Translations under genes and position numbers: made by a program | Part shown: piece by piece, positions 52,871 to 61,694 of the stretch | How positions within the stretch are numbered: the stretch's first letter is position 1 | Layout of the letters: every line of letters starts with the position of its first letter | Assembly (NCBI GenBank): GCA_934433135.1 | Contig: CAKRZO010000018.1 | Coordinates: forward strand, 1-64,000 | Direction of reading: 5' to 3' | Source of the DNA: an uncultured Acetatifactor sp. | GTDB taxonomy: Bacteria; Bacillota; Clostridia; Lachnospirales; Lachnospiraceae | Length of the DNA stretch: 64,000 bases | The notes under the pieces: model-generated | The model's database searches: none | What the model was told of the DNA's origin: nothing | The model's input: the letters and a program-made list of their open reading frames with translations, nothing else

Positions 52871-52968
52871 GTCCTGTGTCCTCCATTTTTCCTGGTTCTT
52901 CTTACGGCCGCAAGGAAAGTATAGCACCAAAAGAAGTCTTCTGTCTATCAAGTGATCCTTGAATCCAT

Positions 52969-53036
52969 GAAAAAATGGGGTTGAGGCAAAATTCTACTGT
53001 TGCTTGAGGAAGAAATCGCTCCCGAAAAGCCCCATT
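52969..53036 (-). terminator. Possible terminator after the MATE gene
   Basis: Arms CCCCATT (53030-53036) and AATGGGG (52974-52980) enclose a long loop, and the minus-strand side continues into TTTTTT. The stem starts within the MATE stop codon. The large loop makes it uncertain. Confidence 0.4.
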
Positions 53037-54402
53037 ATGTTGCCTGCTGTCTTTTCAGCTTCCTGTAGCAGGCCAAAAAATAAATGATTTCCGCAATGGC
53101 CGTAATGGTCCAGGAAAAACTATAGAGTAAGTACAGGGAAGGTATGGTCTCGTAGTAAGCAAAAACGGTATAGACCCAAATCACCCGGAAAACGCAAGAT
53201 CCCAGAATCACCACAACCGTAGGCACAATGCTTTTTCCAAGGCCTCTGGAAGCGGCAATGGTGCAGTCCATGAACGCACCGATGGCATAGGACCATCCCA
53301 TAATCTTGATTCTTTCCAGTCCGGCCTGTACGACGCCGGGATCATCGGCAAAAAGCCACAGGAACTGTCTGCCGAAAAGCAGCAGCAATCCTCCCAGAAT
53401 GGCTCCGGTAAGGAAAGCATAAAGCAGGCTGATCAGATAGCTTTTCATAATCCGGTCTCTTTTTCCGGCGCCTAAGTTGCGGCTTACAAAGCTGGCACAG
53501 CCGGTATAAAAGGCGGCCATCATGTTAAATATGATGGCATCTGCATTGGCCGCTGCGGAATTTCCGGATACGGTAATGGCATCAAAGTGATTGACACCGC
53601 TTTGCACAAATAAATTGGCAATGGCAAAAATAGCATTCTGAATTCCGGCGGGAATGCCCAAAACCAACACCTCTTTGCAGGCATGTCTGTCGATCAGACC
53701 TTTTTCCCGTGTCAGTCTACAGCTGTCTTTTCTTCGGAACAAATGTCCCAGAATCAGAAAGACAGACAGATACTGGGAAATCACGCTGGCAATGGCTACT
53801 CCGTCCGCTGCTCTGCCGCAGACGATGACAAAAAACAGGTTAAGCATTACATTCACAATGCCCGCAACGGAAAGATAGAGTAACGGCCGCTTTGTCTCTC
53901 CGCAGGCGCTTAATACGCCGTTACCGAAATTGTAAACGGCCATAGCCGGCATTCCCAACGAATAAATCTGCAGATACAGCACAGCACTGTCCAGCAGCTC
54001 TTCCTTGGTTTTCAACAATACCAACATAGGCCTTGCCAGCAGCATGCAGGCAAAGCACATAAAAAGACCGGTAATCAGGCAAACCATCAACGAGGAGTGC
54101 ACCATCTTACGGGTTCCTTCCGCATCTTCCATTCCCAGCTTATGCGCCACACGGACATTTACTCCGGCTCCCATGCCGATGAGAAAACCGGTATATAACG
54201 TAACCAGGATCGTGGTGGAACCCACTGCTCCCAGTGCAATGTAATCCGCGAATTTCCCGGCAACCGCCACATCGCTCAGATTAAAAAGTACCTCCAACAC
54301 CTGCGTCAGCATTAAAGGCAGGCTGAACATAAATATGTTTTTCCACAAAGAACCTGTGGTCATCACCACAGGCTCCTTCTTTCTCTTATTCTTGTTATCC
54401 AT
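53035..54402 (-). CDS. MATE family efflux transporter
   Basis: A 455-aa membrane protein with 12 hydrophobic segments in two similar halves, the MATE layout. It opens SLPLMLTQVLEVLFNLSDVA, with the family's VAVAGKF segment after it. MATE proteins export organic cations or drugs by Na+ or H+ antiport; the substrate is unknown. AAGGAT lies before the ATG. It follows the DeoR regulator gene by 137 nt on the same strand. Confidence 0.9.
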   Translation of the reverse strand: MDNKNKRKKEPVVMTTGSLWKNIFMFSLPLMLTQVLEVLFNLSDVAVAGKFADYIALGAVGSTTILVTLYTGFLIGMGAGVNVRVAHKLGMEDAEGTRKMVHSSLMVCLITGLFMCFACMLLARPMLVLLKTKEELLDSAVLYLQIYSLGMPAMAVYNFGNGVLSACGETKRPLLYLSVAGIVNVMLNLFFVIVCGRAADGVAIASVISQYLSVFLILGHLFRRKDSCRLTREKGLIDRHACKEVLVLGIPAGIQNAIFAIANLFVQSGVNHFDAITVSGNSAAANADAIIFNMMAAFYTGCASFVSRNLGAGKRDRIMKSYLISLLYAFLTGAILGGLLLLFGRQFLWLFADDPGVVQAGLERIKIMGWSYAIGAFMDCTIAASRGLGKSIVPTVVVILGSCVFRVIWVYTVFAYYETIPSLYLLYSFSWTITAIAEIIYFLACYRKLKRQQAT

Positions 54403-54539
54403 ATCCTTATTTCTGTTCTTGTTTTCGTTTTAACAAAAGTCCTTGCACACATTCCGCCAGGAACTTAGTAGCATATACATAAGGATTGTCTCTTTCCACT
54501 ATAAGAAACAGCTGTAAAGCAACAATAATTCTCAGGTAT

Positions 54540-55319
54540 TTATCTTTCCTCATTATATTCCGGATAGATGCAGTCAATTCCATAGGTTTTAAAATATTCC
54601 ATCCACCTGTCATCGGGGCGTCTGTCCGTAATAATCGTCTTCACTGCCGTCACATCACAAAGGCGGGAAAAAGCGACCTTATCAAACTTGGAACTGTCCA
54701 CTGCCAGAATCGATTCTCTTGCGGACTGCATCATCACCTGCTTTGCCTGGGAAAACAGTTCGTTTCCATCCGTGATTCCTTTGGTAATATCGATTCCCTT
54801 ACAGGAAATAAAAGCTTTATCCGCATTAAATCTGCCGAACCCTTCCACAGTCTTCGGCCCCACCAAAGCCAGATATCCTTCCCGCAGGCTTCCGCCGGAA
54901 CAGATAATATCCCAATCGGAAACATCGGATAACTCAATGATAATCTCAATGGAATTGGTAATTACGGTAAGATTGGCTTTTTCCTTGATCGCTTTGGCAA
55001 TAAAGACTGCCGTGGAACTGGCATCCAGAATGATATGTTCTCCGTCATTGATCAGGGAAGCGGCAAGCTCCGCTATTTTCTGCTTTCCGCCCACATTCGC
55101 CTTTTTTCTGACATTAAATGGCATATCAATCCCTATATTTTCATTCAGGACAGCGCCTCCGTAGCTTTTGGTTGCCAGACCTTCCTTTTCCAGCTTTTCC
55201 AAATCTCTGCGAATCGTCTCTTCCGATACGGCAAAACGCTGGCTCAGTTCACTGACCACAACCTTTTTTTCATCCTGCAATTTTTCCAGGATCAGATTCC
55301 TTCTCTCCAGTGCTAACAT
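54540..55319 (-). CDS. DeoR/GlpR-family transcriptional regulator
   Basis: A 259-aa repressor. The N-terminal helix-turn-helix is ELSQRFAVSEETIRRDLEKL, and the C-terminal DeoR sensor domain begins near residue 75 (ILDASSTAVFIAKAI). DeoR regulators usually sense a phosphorylated sugar. The start at 55319 has GGAGG five nt upstream; an earlier in-frame ATG at 55391 lies within the repeat and lacks support. It follows the BMC operon directly and is the best candidate for its regulator, responding perhaps to fuculose- or rhamnulose-phosphate. Confidence 0.88.
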   Translation of the reverse strand: MLALERRNLILEKLQDEKKVVVSELSQRFAVSEETIRRDLEKLEKEGLATKSYGGAVLNENIGIDMPFNVRKKANVGGKQKIAELAASLINDGEHIILDASSTAVFIAKAIKEKANLTVITNSIEIIIELSDVSDWDIICSGGSLREGYLALVGPKTVEGFGRFNADKAFISCKGIDITKGITDGNELFSQAKQVMMQSARESILAVDSSKFDKVAFSRLCDVTAVKTIITDRRPDDRWMEYFKTYGIDCIYPEYNEER

Positions 55320-55366
55320 GGCAACCTCCGCTTTTTCACTCAGCTGGTACCGGATCCCCAACATTG

Positions 55367-55435
55367 GTAACAGTTCAGACGCGCCATTCACAAAGCATGC
55401 AAAAAGTCTTGTGCATGGTGCGTCTGAATAGTTAC
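55367..55435. repeat. Dispersed palindromic repeat, copy D (short form)
   Basis: A 69-bp palindrome between the PduT and DeoR genes: GTAACAGTTCAGACGCGCCA pairs with the end ATGGTGCGTCTGAATAGTTAC-like arm (55415-55435). It could form a hairpin in the polycistronic RNA. Confidence 0.7.
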
Positions 55436-55450
55436 TTATTTATATCATTC

Positions 55451-55999
55451 TTACAAGATCGACTTACAAATCTGTTCGTCCGGATGTGCAATGACAGAGC
55501 TGTCCAGATACATGCCGTTCTGTGCTACGACAGATCTTGCACGTTCAATGGCAGCTTCTACTGCTGCAACTTCTCCGGTAAGGTACAGGTAAGACTTTCC
55601 GCACATTCCTTTGGCAATCCGAAGTTCAATGAGATTCACAATTGCCGTTTTGGCAGCCTCATCCGCCGCAACAATAATGGAAGCGGCATCATAGGTCTCA
55701 ATCACTCCAAGTGCATCCACATGGTCAATCACAGTGGTTCCGTAAATGGCGGGGAAAATACTCTCATGCGGATTTCCCAGTACAAAGCTGTCGATGTAAG
55801 CTTCTTCCTTCTGCATCCTGGCGGCATCCACTGCACTTCTTACCGCACTCAGCTCTCCCGAAATCAATGCAATGTATTTTCCGGGACATACTACCTGCGC
55901 TTCCAAAAGTTCCACGCCTGCAGTCTTTACCATTGTGTCGGCAGCCGTAATACCGGCAGACACGGTCTTAAATTCAATCATTCCTATTGCTTTTGCCAT
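55451..55999 (-). CDS. pduT: BMC-T shell protein, PduT type
   Basis: A 182-aa protein with two tandem BMC domains (residues about 4-85 and 96-178), forming trimeric shell tiles. Cys38 in VVCPGKY is at the position that holds the central [4Fe-4S] cluster in Salmonella PduT. It would pass electrons through the shell in partnership with PduS, encoded 104 nt upstream. GGAGGG precedes the ATG. Confidence 0.92.
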   Translation of the reverse strand: MAKAIGMIEFKTVSAGITAADTMVKTAGVELLEAQVVCPGKYIALISGELSAVRSAVDAARMQKEEAYIDSFVLGNPHESIFPAIYGTTVIDHVDALGVIETYDAASIIVAADEAAKTAIVNLIELRIAKGMCGKSYLYLTGEVAAVEAAIERARSVVAQNGMYLDSSVIAHPDEQICKSIL

Positions 56000-56103
56000 C
56001 TTTACCCTCCATTCCCCAGTCGCTAATGCGTCGGAGGAATTGCTTCTATGTTTCCTGCACTTTTGTATTCTTACATTTTTACACTCTTATGCTTTTTGTC
56101 GTC

Positions 56104-57438
56104 CTACATTTCGGTAATCTCCACATACTTTGCGGTCACATCGGTTACAATGCCGTCCATGGAAGCATGCACCGGCACGCTTAAACCTTCCGCTGCTGCG
56201 GCAATCACCTGGCCTCTTACTACCCGGTCACCTTTTTTTACCACACATACGGCAGGTGCTCCGATATGCTGGGAAAAGGCTTCCCTGACACAGTGTACTT
56301 TCTTTACTTCATCTTCCAGGGGCGCCTTTGTTTCGTATTTCGTCAGTCCCAGTCGTGCTTCCAGTCGTCTGGTAGGTACCTTGCGGTATTCTCTTTCTTC
56401 CTTCACCGGTGCGGGCTGCAGATGCTTCGGTGCTTGTACGCCGGCCTTTCTTAACTGTGTCTTGCATTCCGTAATCAAAGTTCTGGGAGAAAGTCCCTGG
56501 GGGCAGGAAAACATCTCGCACAGACCACAACTGCTACAGAAAAAGAGATTTAAGAACGCATCCAGATCCTGCGTATCATGGTTGCTCATGGCACGCATAA
56601 AGCGGTGCGGCTCAATCGGGTGTCCCAAATTATGTCTGGGGCACAGATCCGTACAGGTCTGACACTGACAGCAGCAGGATGCGGCTCTTTTCACGCCTAC
56701 ATGAGAGGGCATTCTTTTTCTTTGAATGATCTGGTGTTCCTCCGGCAGAATCAGAATGGCATTGGTGGTTCTGGTAACGGTATCATAAGGACTTTCGATC
56801 CTTCCCATCATCGGCCCGCCTACCAGGTATACCGGATTTATGATCTCTTTGCGGATTCCGCCTGCCATGGATACCACTTCTTCCAGTGATGTTCCCAAAG
56901 GCACTCTGACCGTCACCGGATTTTCCACTTCTCCGACCACGGAGACGACTTTATCCACAACAGGCGTGGACTTATCCACGGCTCTATGCACATTATACAC
57001 AGTTTCTACGTTAAAAACAGCCACTCCTGCCTCAATCGGCAGACCGCCCGGGGAAATGACTCTTCCGGTAGCCTCATAAATCAGCACCACTTCATCTCCC
57101 ATAGGATATGCTGCTGTCAGCAGTTGAATCCGCACCTTGTCATACAAAGGTACATATTGCTGCAACGCTTCCACTGTAGACTTATATTCTTCTTTTACGC
57201 CGATAATGGCTTCTTTCGCATCCAGTACATCCGCGATCATGGCAAAAGTTTCCACGATTTCTTTTGCATGTACTTTCAGCATTTGTCTGTGAAGCCGAAG
57301 CAGAGGCTCGCACTCTGCACAGTTTAACAGAATTGTATTGGCTCTTGTATCGATTTTCATATAGGTAGGAAAGCCTGCCCCTCCCGCGCCTACAATTCCG
57401 TTTTCCTTGATAATTTGTCTTAATTCCTCAATGGTCAT
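56104..57438 (-). CDS. pduS: PduS-like RnfC-family electron-transfer protein
   Basis: A 444-aa flavin/Fe-S protein. The N-terminus has VGAGGAGFPTYMK, the FMN/NADH-binding loop of RnfC/Nqo1-like proteins. Two [4Fe-4S] sites are seen: Cys256-x2-Cys259-x2-Cys262-x3-Cys266, and Cys301-x2-Cys304-x2-Cys307-x4-Cys312. The C-terminus is a lipoyl-like domain (VVKKGDRVVRGQVIAAAAEG). It probably recycles NADH inside the compartment through PduT. GGAG precedes the start at 57438. Confidence 0.9.
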   Translation of the reverse strand: MTIEELRQIIKENGIVGAGGAGFPTYMKIDTRANTILLNCAECEPLLRLHRQMLKVHAKEIVETFAMIADVLDAKEAIIGVKEEYKSTVEALQQYVPLYDKVRIQLLTAAYPMGDEVVLIYEATGRVISPGGLPIEAGVAVFNVETVYNVHRAVDKSTPVVDKVVSVVGEVENPVTVRVPLGTSLEEVVSMAGGIRKEIINPVYLVGGPMMGRIESPYDTVTRTTNAILILPEEHQIIQRKRMPSHVGVKRAASCCCQCQTCTDLCPRHNLGHPIEPHRFMRAMSNHDTQDLDAFLNLFFCSSCGLCEMFSCPQGLSPRTLITECKTQLRKAGVQAPKHLQPAPVKEEREYRKVPTRRLEARLGLTKYETKAPLEDEVKKVHCVREAFSQHIGAPAVCVVKKGDRVVRGQVIAAAAEGLSVPVHASMDGIVTDVTAKYVEITEM

Positions 57439-57454
57439 CTGCTTCACACTCCAC

Positions 57455-57721
57455 TTACTCGAATTCGGCAGGATCGTCAATGATGCCCACAATGGCGGCA
57501 TCCACCGGTGCGCTTTCCTGACCGCAGCCGATTCTGGCCGCACTTCCGCAGGCAACCAGAACATACTCTCCGATTCCTGCTCCGATCACATCAATGGCAA
57601 CTATTTGTTCTTTTTCCGCACCCATTCCGGATACCGGTTCCACGATCATAAATTTATTGCCGATAAGATTTTCACACTTGCGGGTCGATACAACGCTTCC
57701 CGTTACTTTTCCAACAATCAT
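57455..57721 (-). CDS. BMC vertex protein (EutN/CcmL/PduN family)
   Basis: An 88-aa pentamer-forming protein that caps the shell vertices. MIVGKVTGSVVSTRKCENL and IGAGIGEYVLVACGSAARIG are typical. I chose the ATG at 57721, with GGAG five nt upstream; a longer frame adds 28 residues with no site. It lies 16 nt upstream of the pduS start. Confidence 0.92.
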   Translation of the reverse strand: MIVGKVTGSVVSTRKCENLIGNKFMIVEPVSGMGAEKEQIVAIDVIGAGIGEYVLVACGSAARIGCGQESAPVDAAIVGIIDDPAEFE

Positions 57722-57999
57722 ATATTCTCCTGCCAGCCTCATTCTTGTTCTGAGTACCGGAATCCGTTTCGAGAACTGACGGGGAAACCGGTACTCTTTC
57801 TGCATCCTGGTACAACGTACAAGAAATGACTGGACCGATAACAGGCAAGTTATTTGGTCTGGTTATTTGCAGGACGGTGTACCAGGCTCATGTTAATCGT
57901 TCAAACATGCCTGGTCAAAACACCTAAAGACACTCTTGCATCCAACTTCTCATTCAAGCATGTAATCGGCGCAGGAATGCCTAGTTAAATTATTACAGC
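57722..57999. other. Spacer between pduL and the vertex gene
   Basis: 278 nt inside the BMC operon. A 20-nt segment at 57865-57884 (ATTTGCAGGACGGTGTACCA) is the exact inverse of 49664-49683. No gene or promoter is apparent. Confidence 0.45.
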
Positions 58000-58644
58000 T
58001 TACTTCAAAATCGTTACGGTATCGCCTGTTGCAATTTTACTTGCATTGGCTTCATCCGTATCAATGTGCATCTCCAGTGTAAAGGATTCATCTACACGGA
58101 TCTTCACATGATTAAAAACAGTTCCTCTTTCGTTGTCCGCTTTCACGGATACGATATCGCCGTCATGTACTCCTGCTGCCAGGGCATCGGCAGGAGACAT
58201 ATGAATATGGCGCATTGCTATAATGCATCCTTCTTTTAAGTACAACGCACCCTTAGGTCCCACAATGGCAATCGGTGCGCTTCCGGCAATCTTACCGGAC
58301 TCTCTGACAGGTGCCTTAATTCCCAGTTTTACGGCATCAGTAGCGGAAATCTCCACCTGAGAAGCTTTTCTTACCGGTCCCAACACTCTTACATTTTCTA
58401 TTGCACGAAGCTTTAAGCCTACCAGTGTCACCATCTCATTGGCTGCAAACTGACCGCCCATCAGCTCCTTCTTTTTGGTCAAATGATATCCCTCACCGAA
58501 CAGAACCTCTACATGCTCCTGTGTCAGATGCACGTGTCTGGCAGATACCCCGATGGGTACCACATACCCTTTTTCATTCGGTTTCTGCTGATCAAGCGCA
58601 GCGAGGACTGCTTTCGTGATGAATTCGATCTCTCTCGTTTCCAA
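58000..58644 (-). CDS. pduL: PduL-type phosphate propanoyltransferase
   Basis: A 214-aa enzyme converting propionyl-CoA and phosphate to propionyl-phosphate and CoA. The two metal motifs are GVSARHVHL and MRHIHMSP, with the later His-x-Asp in LEMHIDTDEAN. The N-terminal helix REIEFITKAVLAALDQ looks like an encapsulation peptide. It regenerates CoA inside the compartment for the aldehyde dehydrogenase. Confidence 0.93.
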   Translation of the reverse strand: METREIEFITKAVLAALDQQKPNEKGYVVPIGVSARHVHLTQEHVEVLFGEGYHLTKKKELMGGQFAANEMVTLVGLKLRAIENVRVLGPVRKASQVEISATDAVKLGIKAPVRESGKIAGSAPIAIVGPKGALYLKEGCIIAMRHIHMSPADALAAGVHDGDIVSVKADNERGTVFNHVKIRVDESFTLEMHIDTDEANASKIATGDTVTILK

Positions 58645-58891
58645 ATTTTCACCGCCATCCGTTTTTTTGTTTCAGGGATTCTTTTCCCCATTTTGTTTTT
58701 CTGCATTCAAACTGATTCGTAACCGTTCAGACGCGCCGTTCACAAAACCGTGCTTACCGCTATCGATTGCAGCTGCAAGCCGCATCCTGTAATCGGCGCT
58801 TAAGCTTAGACAGATTTTCATGCAGGCATGAAATCTATCCGCAAAAATACCTTACTGAACTGTTACGATAAAACTATGGTAGTGCCGAATT
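58645..58891. other. Spacer with repeat copy E
   Basis: 247 nt between the BMC-H gene and pduL. It is mostly occupied by the dispersed repeat at 58718-58867. Confidence 0.5.
58718..58867. repeat. Dispersed palindromic repeat, copy E (full length)
   Basis: A 150-bp copy with ends CGTAACCGTTCAG (58718-58730) and CTGAACTGTTACG (58855-58867), inverted with one mismatch. It contains CAGATTTTCATGCAGGCATG followed by AAATCT, as in copy A. It lies inside the BMC operon. Confidence 0.8.
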
Positions 58892-59308
58892 TTAACCTAC
58901 GTGAGGCAGAATCATTTCCACGTCACTGTGAGGTCTGGGAATTACATGGGTAGCAATCAGCTCGCCTAATTTGCCTGCTGCTGCAGCGCCGCTTTCTACA
59001 GAAGATTTAACGGCTCCTACATCTCCGCGTACCATTACGGTTACCAGTCCGGATCCGATCTTCTCGGTACCGATTAAAGTTACGTTTGCAGATTTGCACA
59101 TTGCATCTGCTGCTTCGATTGCTGCTACAAGTCCTCTTGTTTCAACCATTCCTAATGCTTCCTGTGACATCTTCTTTTCCTCCTTCTTTGTTGCGGGTGT
59201 TTTCACTTCCGCAGTATGCTCAATATTGTCAGTTTTCTTTGCTGCTGCTGTCTGCACTCTTCTTGCTGCAGAAGCGGCTTTTTTTGGGGGGTCTTTTCTC
59301 TCTGCCAT
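58892..59308 (-). CDS. BMC-H shell protein with basic N-terminal extension and internal start
   Basis: The long form has 138 aa: a 46-residue extension rich in Lys, Ala and Glu (AASAARRVQTAAAKK), then a BMC domain (EALGMVETRGLVAAIEAADA, IGSGLVTVMVRGDVGAV). An internal ATG at 59170 has a near-perfect site, GGAGG eight nt upstream, and would give a plain 92-aa BMC-H. The first ATG also has AAGGAA upstream and overlaps the previous stop by one nt. Both forms may be made. The core is very similar to the paralogue at 59649-59924. Confidence 0.85.
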   Translation of the reverse strand: MAERKDPPKKAASAARRVQTAAAKKTDNIEHTAEVKTPATKKEEKKMSQEALGMVETRGLVAAIEAADAMCKSANVTLIGTEKIGSGLVTVMVRGDVGAVKSSVESGAAAAGKLGELIATHVIPRPHSDVEMILPHVG

Positions 59309-59613
59309 TACAGTTCCTTAGCCTCTTCTTTTTTAAAACGACTGGCACTTAATTTCACCAACCGGACAATCTCCGGATGAGGATTGGCAATGACACCATG
59401 GGAAACGGGTTTCTTAATTCCCTGCCTGCAGGCCGTCTCCACTGCCTGTGTTACAGCGGCCACTTCACCCTTGACTACCAGCGTAACAAGGCGTCCGCCC
59501 AGTTTTCTTTCCCAGGTAGCCAGCTCCACATCTGCAGTTTTGCACATGATATCCAGTGCTTCCATAGCAGCTGCAACACCGGTTATCTCTATAAAGCCAT
59601 ATGAGTTACCCAT
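59308..59613 (-). CDS. BMC-H shell protein
   Basis: A 101-aa hexamer-forming shell protein, opening SYGFIEITGVAAAMEALDIM and containing GGRLVTLVVKGEVAAVTQAV. It differs from the PduA-like paralogues in the pore loop region (ERKLGGRL) and has a basic tail. The stop codon shares one base with the start of the next gene, so translation is coupled. Confidence 0.9.
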   Translation of the reverse strand: MGNSYGFIEITGVAAAMEALDIMCKTADVELATWERKLGGRLVTLVVKGEVAAVTQAVETACRQGIKKPVSHGVIANPHPEIVRLVKLSASRFKKEEAKEL

Positions 59614-59648
59614 TGTGATGTCTCTCTTTCCTGTTTCCGGTATTTTCC

Positions 59649-59924
59649 TCAGATGCTGGGAAGAATCTTTTCTACGTCAGCATGAGGTCTGGGAATTACG
59701 TGGGTAGCTACCAGTTCGCCCAGTCTGCTTGCTGCAGCGGATCCGCTCTCTACGGCTGCTTTTACAGCGCCTACATCTCCGCGTACCATTACGGTTACCA
59801 GTCCGGATCCGATCTTCTCGGTACCGATCAAAGATACCTCAGCCGCTTTAGTCATTGCGTCTGCTGCTTCGATTGCAGCGGTAAGTCCTCTGGTTTCTAC
59901 CATTCCTAATGCTTCTTTTGCCAT
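59649..59924 (-). CDS. BMC-H shell protein (PduA/PduJ-like)
   Basis: A 91-aa canonical hexameric shell protein. The motif LIGTEKIGSGLVTVMVRGDV includes the pore-lining KIGSG. It would form the bulk of the shell facets. AGGAGG precedes the start. Confidence 0.93.
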   Translation of the reverse strand: MAKEALGMVETRGLTAAIEAADAMTKAAEVSLIGTEKIGSGLVTVMVRGDVGAVKAAVESGSAAASRLGELVATHVIPRPHADVEKILPSI

Positions 59925-60063
59925 TGTTGTTATCCTCCTGATTTTTCATTGTCTGCCGCTTTACGGCACTATTCCGTCTATGTTGATTTTCCGATTTCGG
60001 TTTTACTGTTTCTGCTGTTTTTGTTGTTTAACCGCTTTCACGTCTTTGGCGTCTTTCCGGTTT

Positions 60064-60378
60064 TCAGCTTTTGTCAAATGCGCTTAACTTTAACATCTTA
60101 CAGGTATCATCGGTGGGATTGGCTATTACATAATGCTGTACCACACCGGACACCTGTTTTGCCATTGCAATTCCTGCTTCCATTGCCGCATCCACATCTG
60201 CGATGCTTCCGCGGAATTTAATCGTAACCAGTAAGGGTACCGGAAGGGAATCCGCATTCGCAGGCTTGTTCTTATCAAATGTTTCCAAAGTTACGTCTGC
60301 CGCCTTGCATCCGGCATCTGCTGCCATGAATGCACACACCAGTCCGTATACTTCCAGAATTCCTACTGCCTGATTCAT
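60064..60378 (-). CDS. BMC-H shell protein with loop insertion
   Basis: A 104-aa BMC protein (MNQAVGILEVYGLVCAFMAA). Between the second and third strands it carries an insertion of about a dozen residues (DKNKPANADSLPVP) not present in the neighbouring paralogues, near the pore or shell surface. The rest fits the domain well. Function of the insertion is unknown. Confidence 0.85.
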   Translation of the reverse strand: MNQAVGILEVYGLVCAFMAADAGCKAADVTLETFDKNKPANADSLPVPLLVTIKFRGSIADVDAAMEAGIAMAKQVSGVVQHYVIANPTDDTCKMLKLSAFDKS

Positions 60379-60413
60379 CGTCGCTCCTTCCCGTCACGTT
60401 TTCATCCGCACGC

Positions 60414-61643
60414 TTACTTGTTGATGATTGCAATCTTTAAGCCACTCATAGCCAGGTTGGTCTTGTGACCTTCATTAATCTGGTCTAACGGGAATGTGTG
60501 AGTGATCAGCTTATCGATAGGAAGACCGATCTGTTTTGCACTCTTTAAGAAATCAAAGGTGGTTGCATAATCTCTCAAGGTATATACCCAGCTTCCTACA
60601 ATGGTAAGTTCCTTGGAGCAGATATCAAAGTGAGGATTGATGGTAGCATCTCCGCCGTTGATAAAGAATCCAAGTTCGCACAGGCCGCCGCCGTTGCGGA
60701 TAAACTTATAAATATTGGAATGAGCCACCGGAGAACCGGTACACTGGAATGCGAAATCAGCCAAATGACCGCCGAAGCCGTCTTCCACGGCCTTAGCCAG
60801 CGCTTCGATTCCTTTGTGCTCCTTGAAGTTTACGGTCTTGTTCGCACCGAGCATCTTGGCAAATTCCAGTCTCTTCTCTTCTCCGTCCACTGCCATGATG
60901 TTCTGAATGCCCATGGTGCGAAGGATGGCAATACAGATCAGACCGATAGGTCCGCATCCCTGTACAACGACCCTGGAATTAAAACGAAGAATTCCGGTTG
61001 ACTTTGCTCTCTCTACGGCATGAACCAGTACGGCACAGGGCTCGATTAAGATTCTGGAGTACAAATCCAGGTCGCTTACGTTAAACACGGTAGAGCCGCC
61101 GCGGATCAGGATATAGTCTGCGAACCAGCCGTTGAAGTGAATGTCATCATCCGGCAGAAGTCCGTATACATCCGCGCCGCCCACGTTCTGCTTATTTAAG
61201 TCAAACATGGTAATTTCCGGGTTGTCCTTAAAGATCATACAGGTTACGACTTTATCTCCCAGATGAAGATCCTTGCCTGCGCTGTCTTTTTTTACGTTTT
61301 TACCCATCTTCACGATTTCACCGGTTCCTTCGTGTCCCAGAACAACCGGAATCAGTGAGAAGGGATCTCTCTTGAATTCATGTGCATCGGTACCGCAGAT
61401 ACCGCAGCCTTCTACTTTGACCAGGATATCGTCATCCCCCACTTCCGGGATAGGAAATTCCTTAATCTCATAATGCTCCAGAGCTGTCAGCATGGCAACT
61501 CTTGCCGTCTTGGGGATCGCTGTTTCCTTCTTTGCTCCTTTGCAGGCGCCGGAACAGTTCCCGTCGCAGCCGTTACCCTTATTTTCCATATTCAGGATAA
61601 CCTGCTTCACAATTTCTTCAACATTTACGTTGTTCAAATCCAT
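60414..61643 (-). CDS. Zinc alcohol dehydrogenase with BMC encapsulation peptide
   Basis: A 409-aa medium-chain dehydrogenase. The enzyme domain has catalytic zinc site GCGICGTDAHEF and GHEGTG, and the NAD fold VVVQGCGPIGLICIAI. Residues 1-20 (NVNVEEIVKQVILNMENK) form an amphipathic encapsulation helix, joined by a linker with Cys26, Cys30 and Cys34 (CDGNCSGACKG). In the pathway it would reduce propionaldehyde to propanol to recycle NADH, or reduce lactaldehyde. Confidence 0.92.
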   Translation of the reverse strand: MDLNNVNVEEIVKQVILNMENKGNGCDGNCSGACKGAKKETAIPKTARVAMLTALEHYEIKEFPIPEVGDDDILVKVEGCGICGTDAHEFKRDPFSLIPVVLGHEGTGEIVKMGKNVKKDSAGKDLHLGDKVVTCMIFKDNPEITMFDLNKQNVGGADVYGLLPDDDIHFNGWFADYILIRGGSTVFNVSDLDLYSRILIEPCAVLVHAVERAKSTGILRFNSRVVVQGCGPIGLICIAILRTMGIQNIMAVDGEEKRLEFAKMLGANKTVNFKEHKGIEALAKAVEDGFGGHLADFAFQCTGSPVAHSNIYKFIRNGGGLCELGFFINGGDATINPHFDICSKELTIVGSWVYTLRDYATTFDFLKSAKQIGLPIDKLITHTFPLDQINEGHKTNLAMSGLKIAIINK

Positions 61644-61694
61644 TGTGCCTTTCTCCTTTTCTCAATGATGTCGGAATAGATCACATTCTGTTTT

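Noticed and set aside
54407..54553. Possible 47-codon frame (opening MRKDKYLRII) between the DeoR and MATE genes
   Set aside because: It overlaps the DeoR end and has only a weak GGA upstream. It could be real but nothing supports it beyond position.
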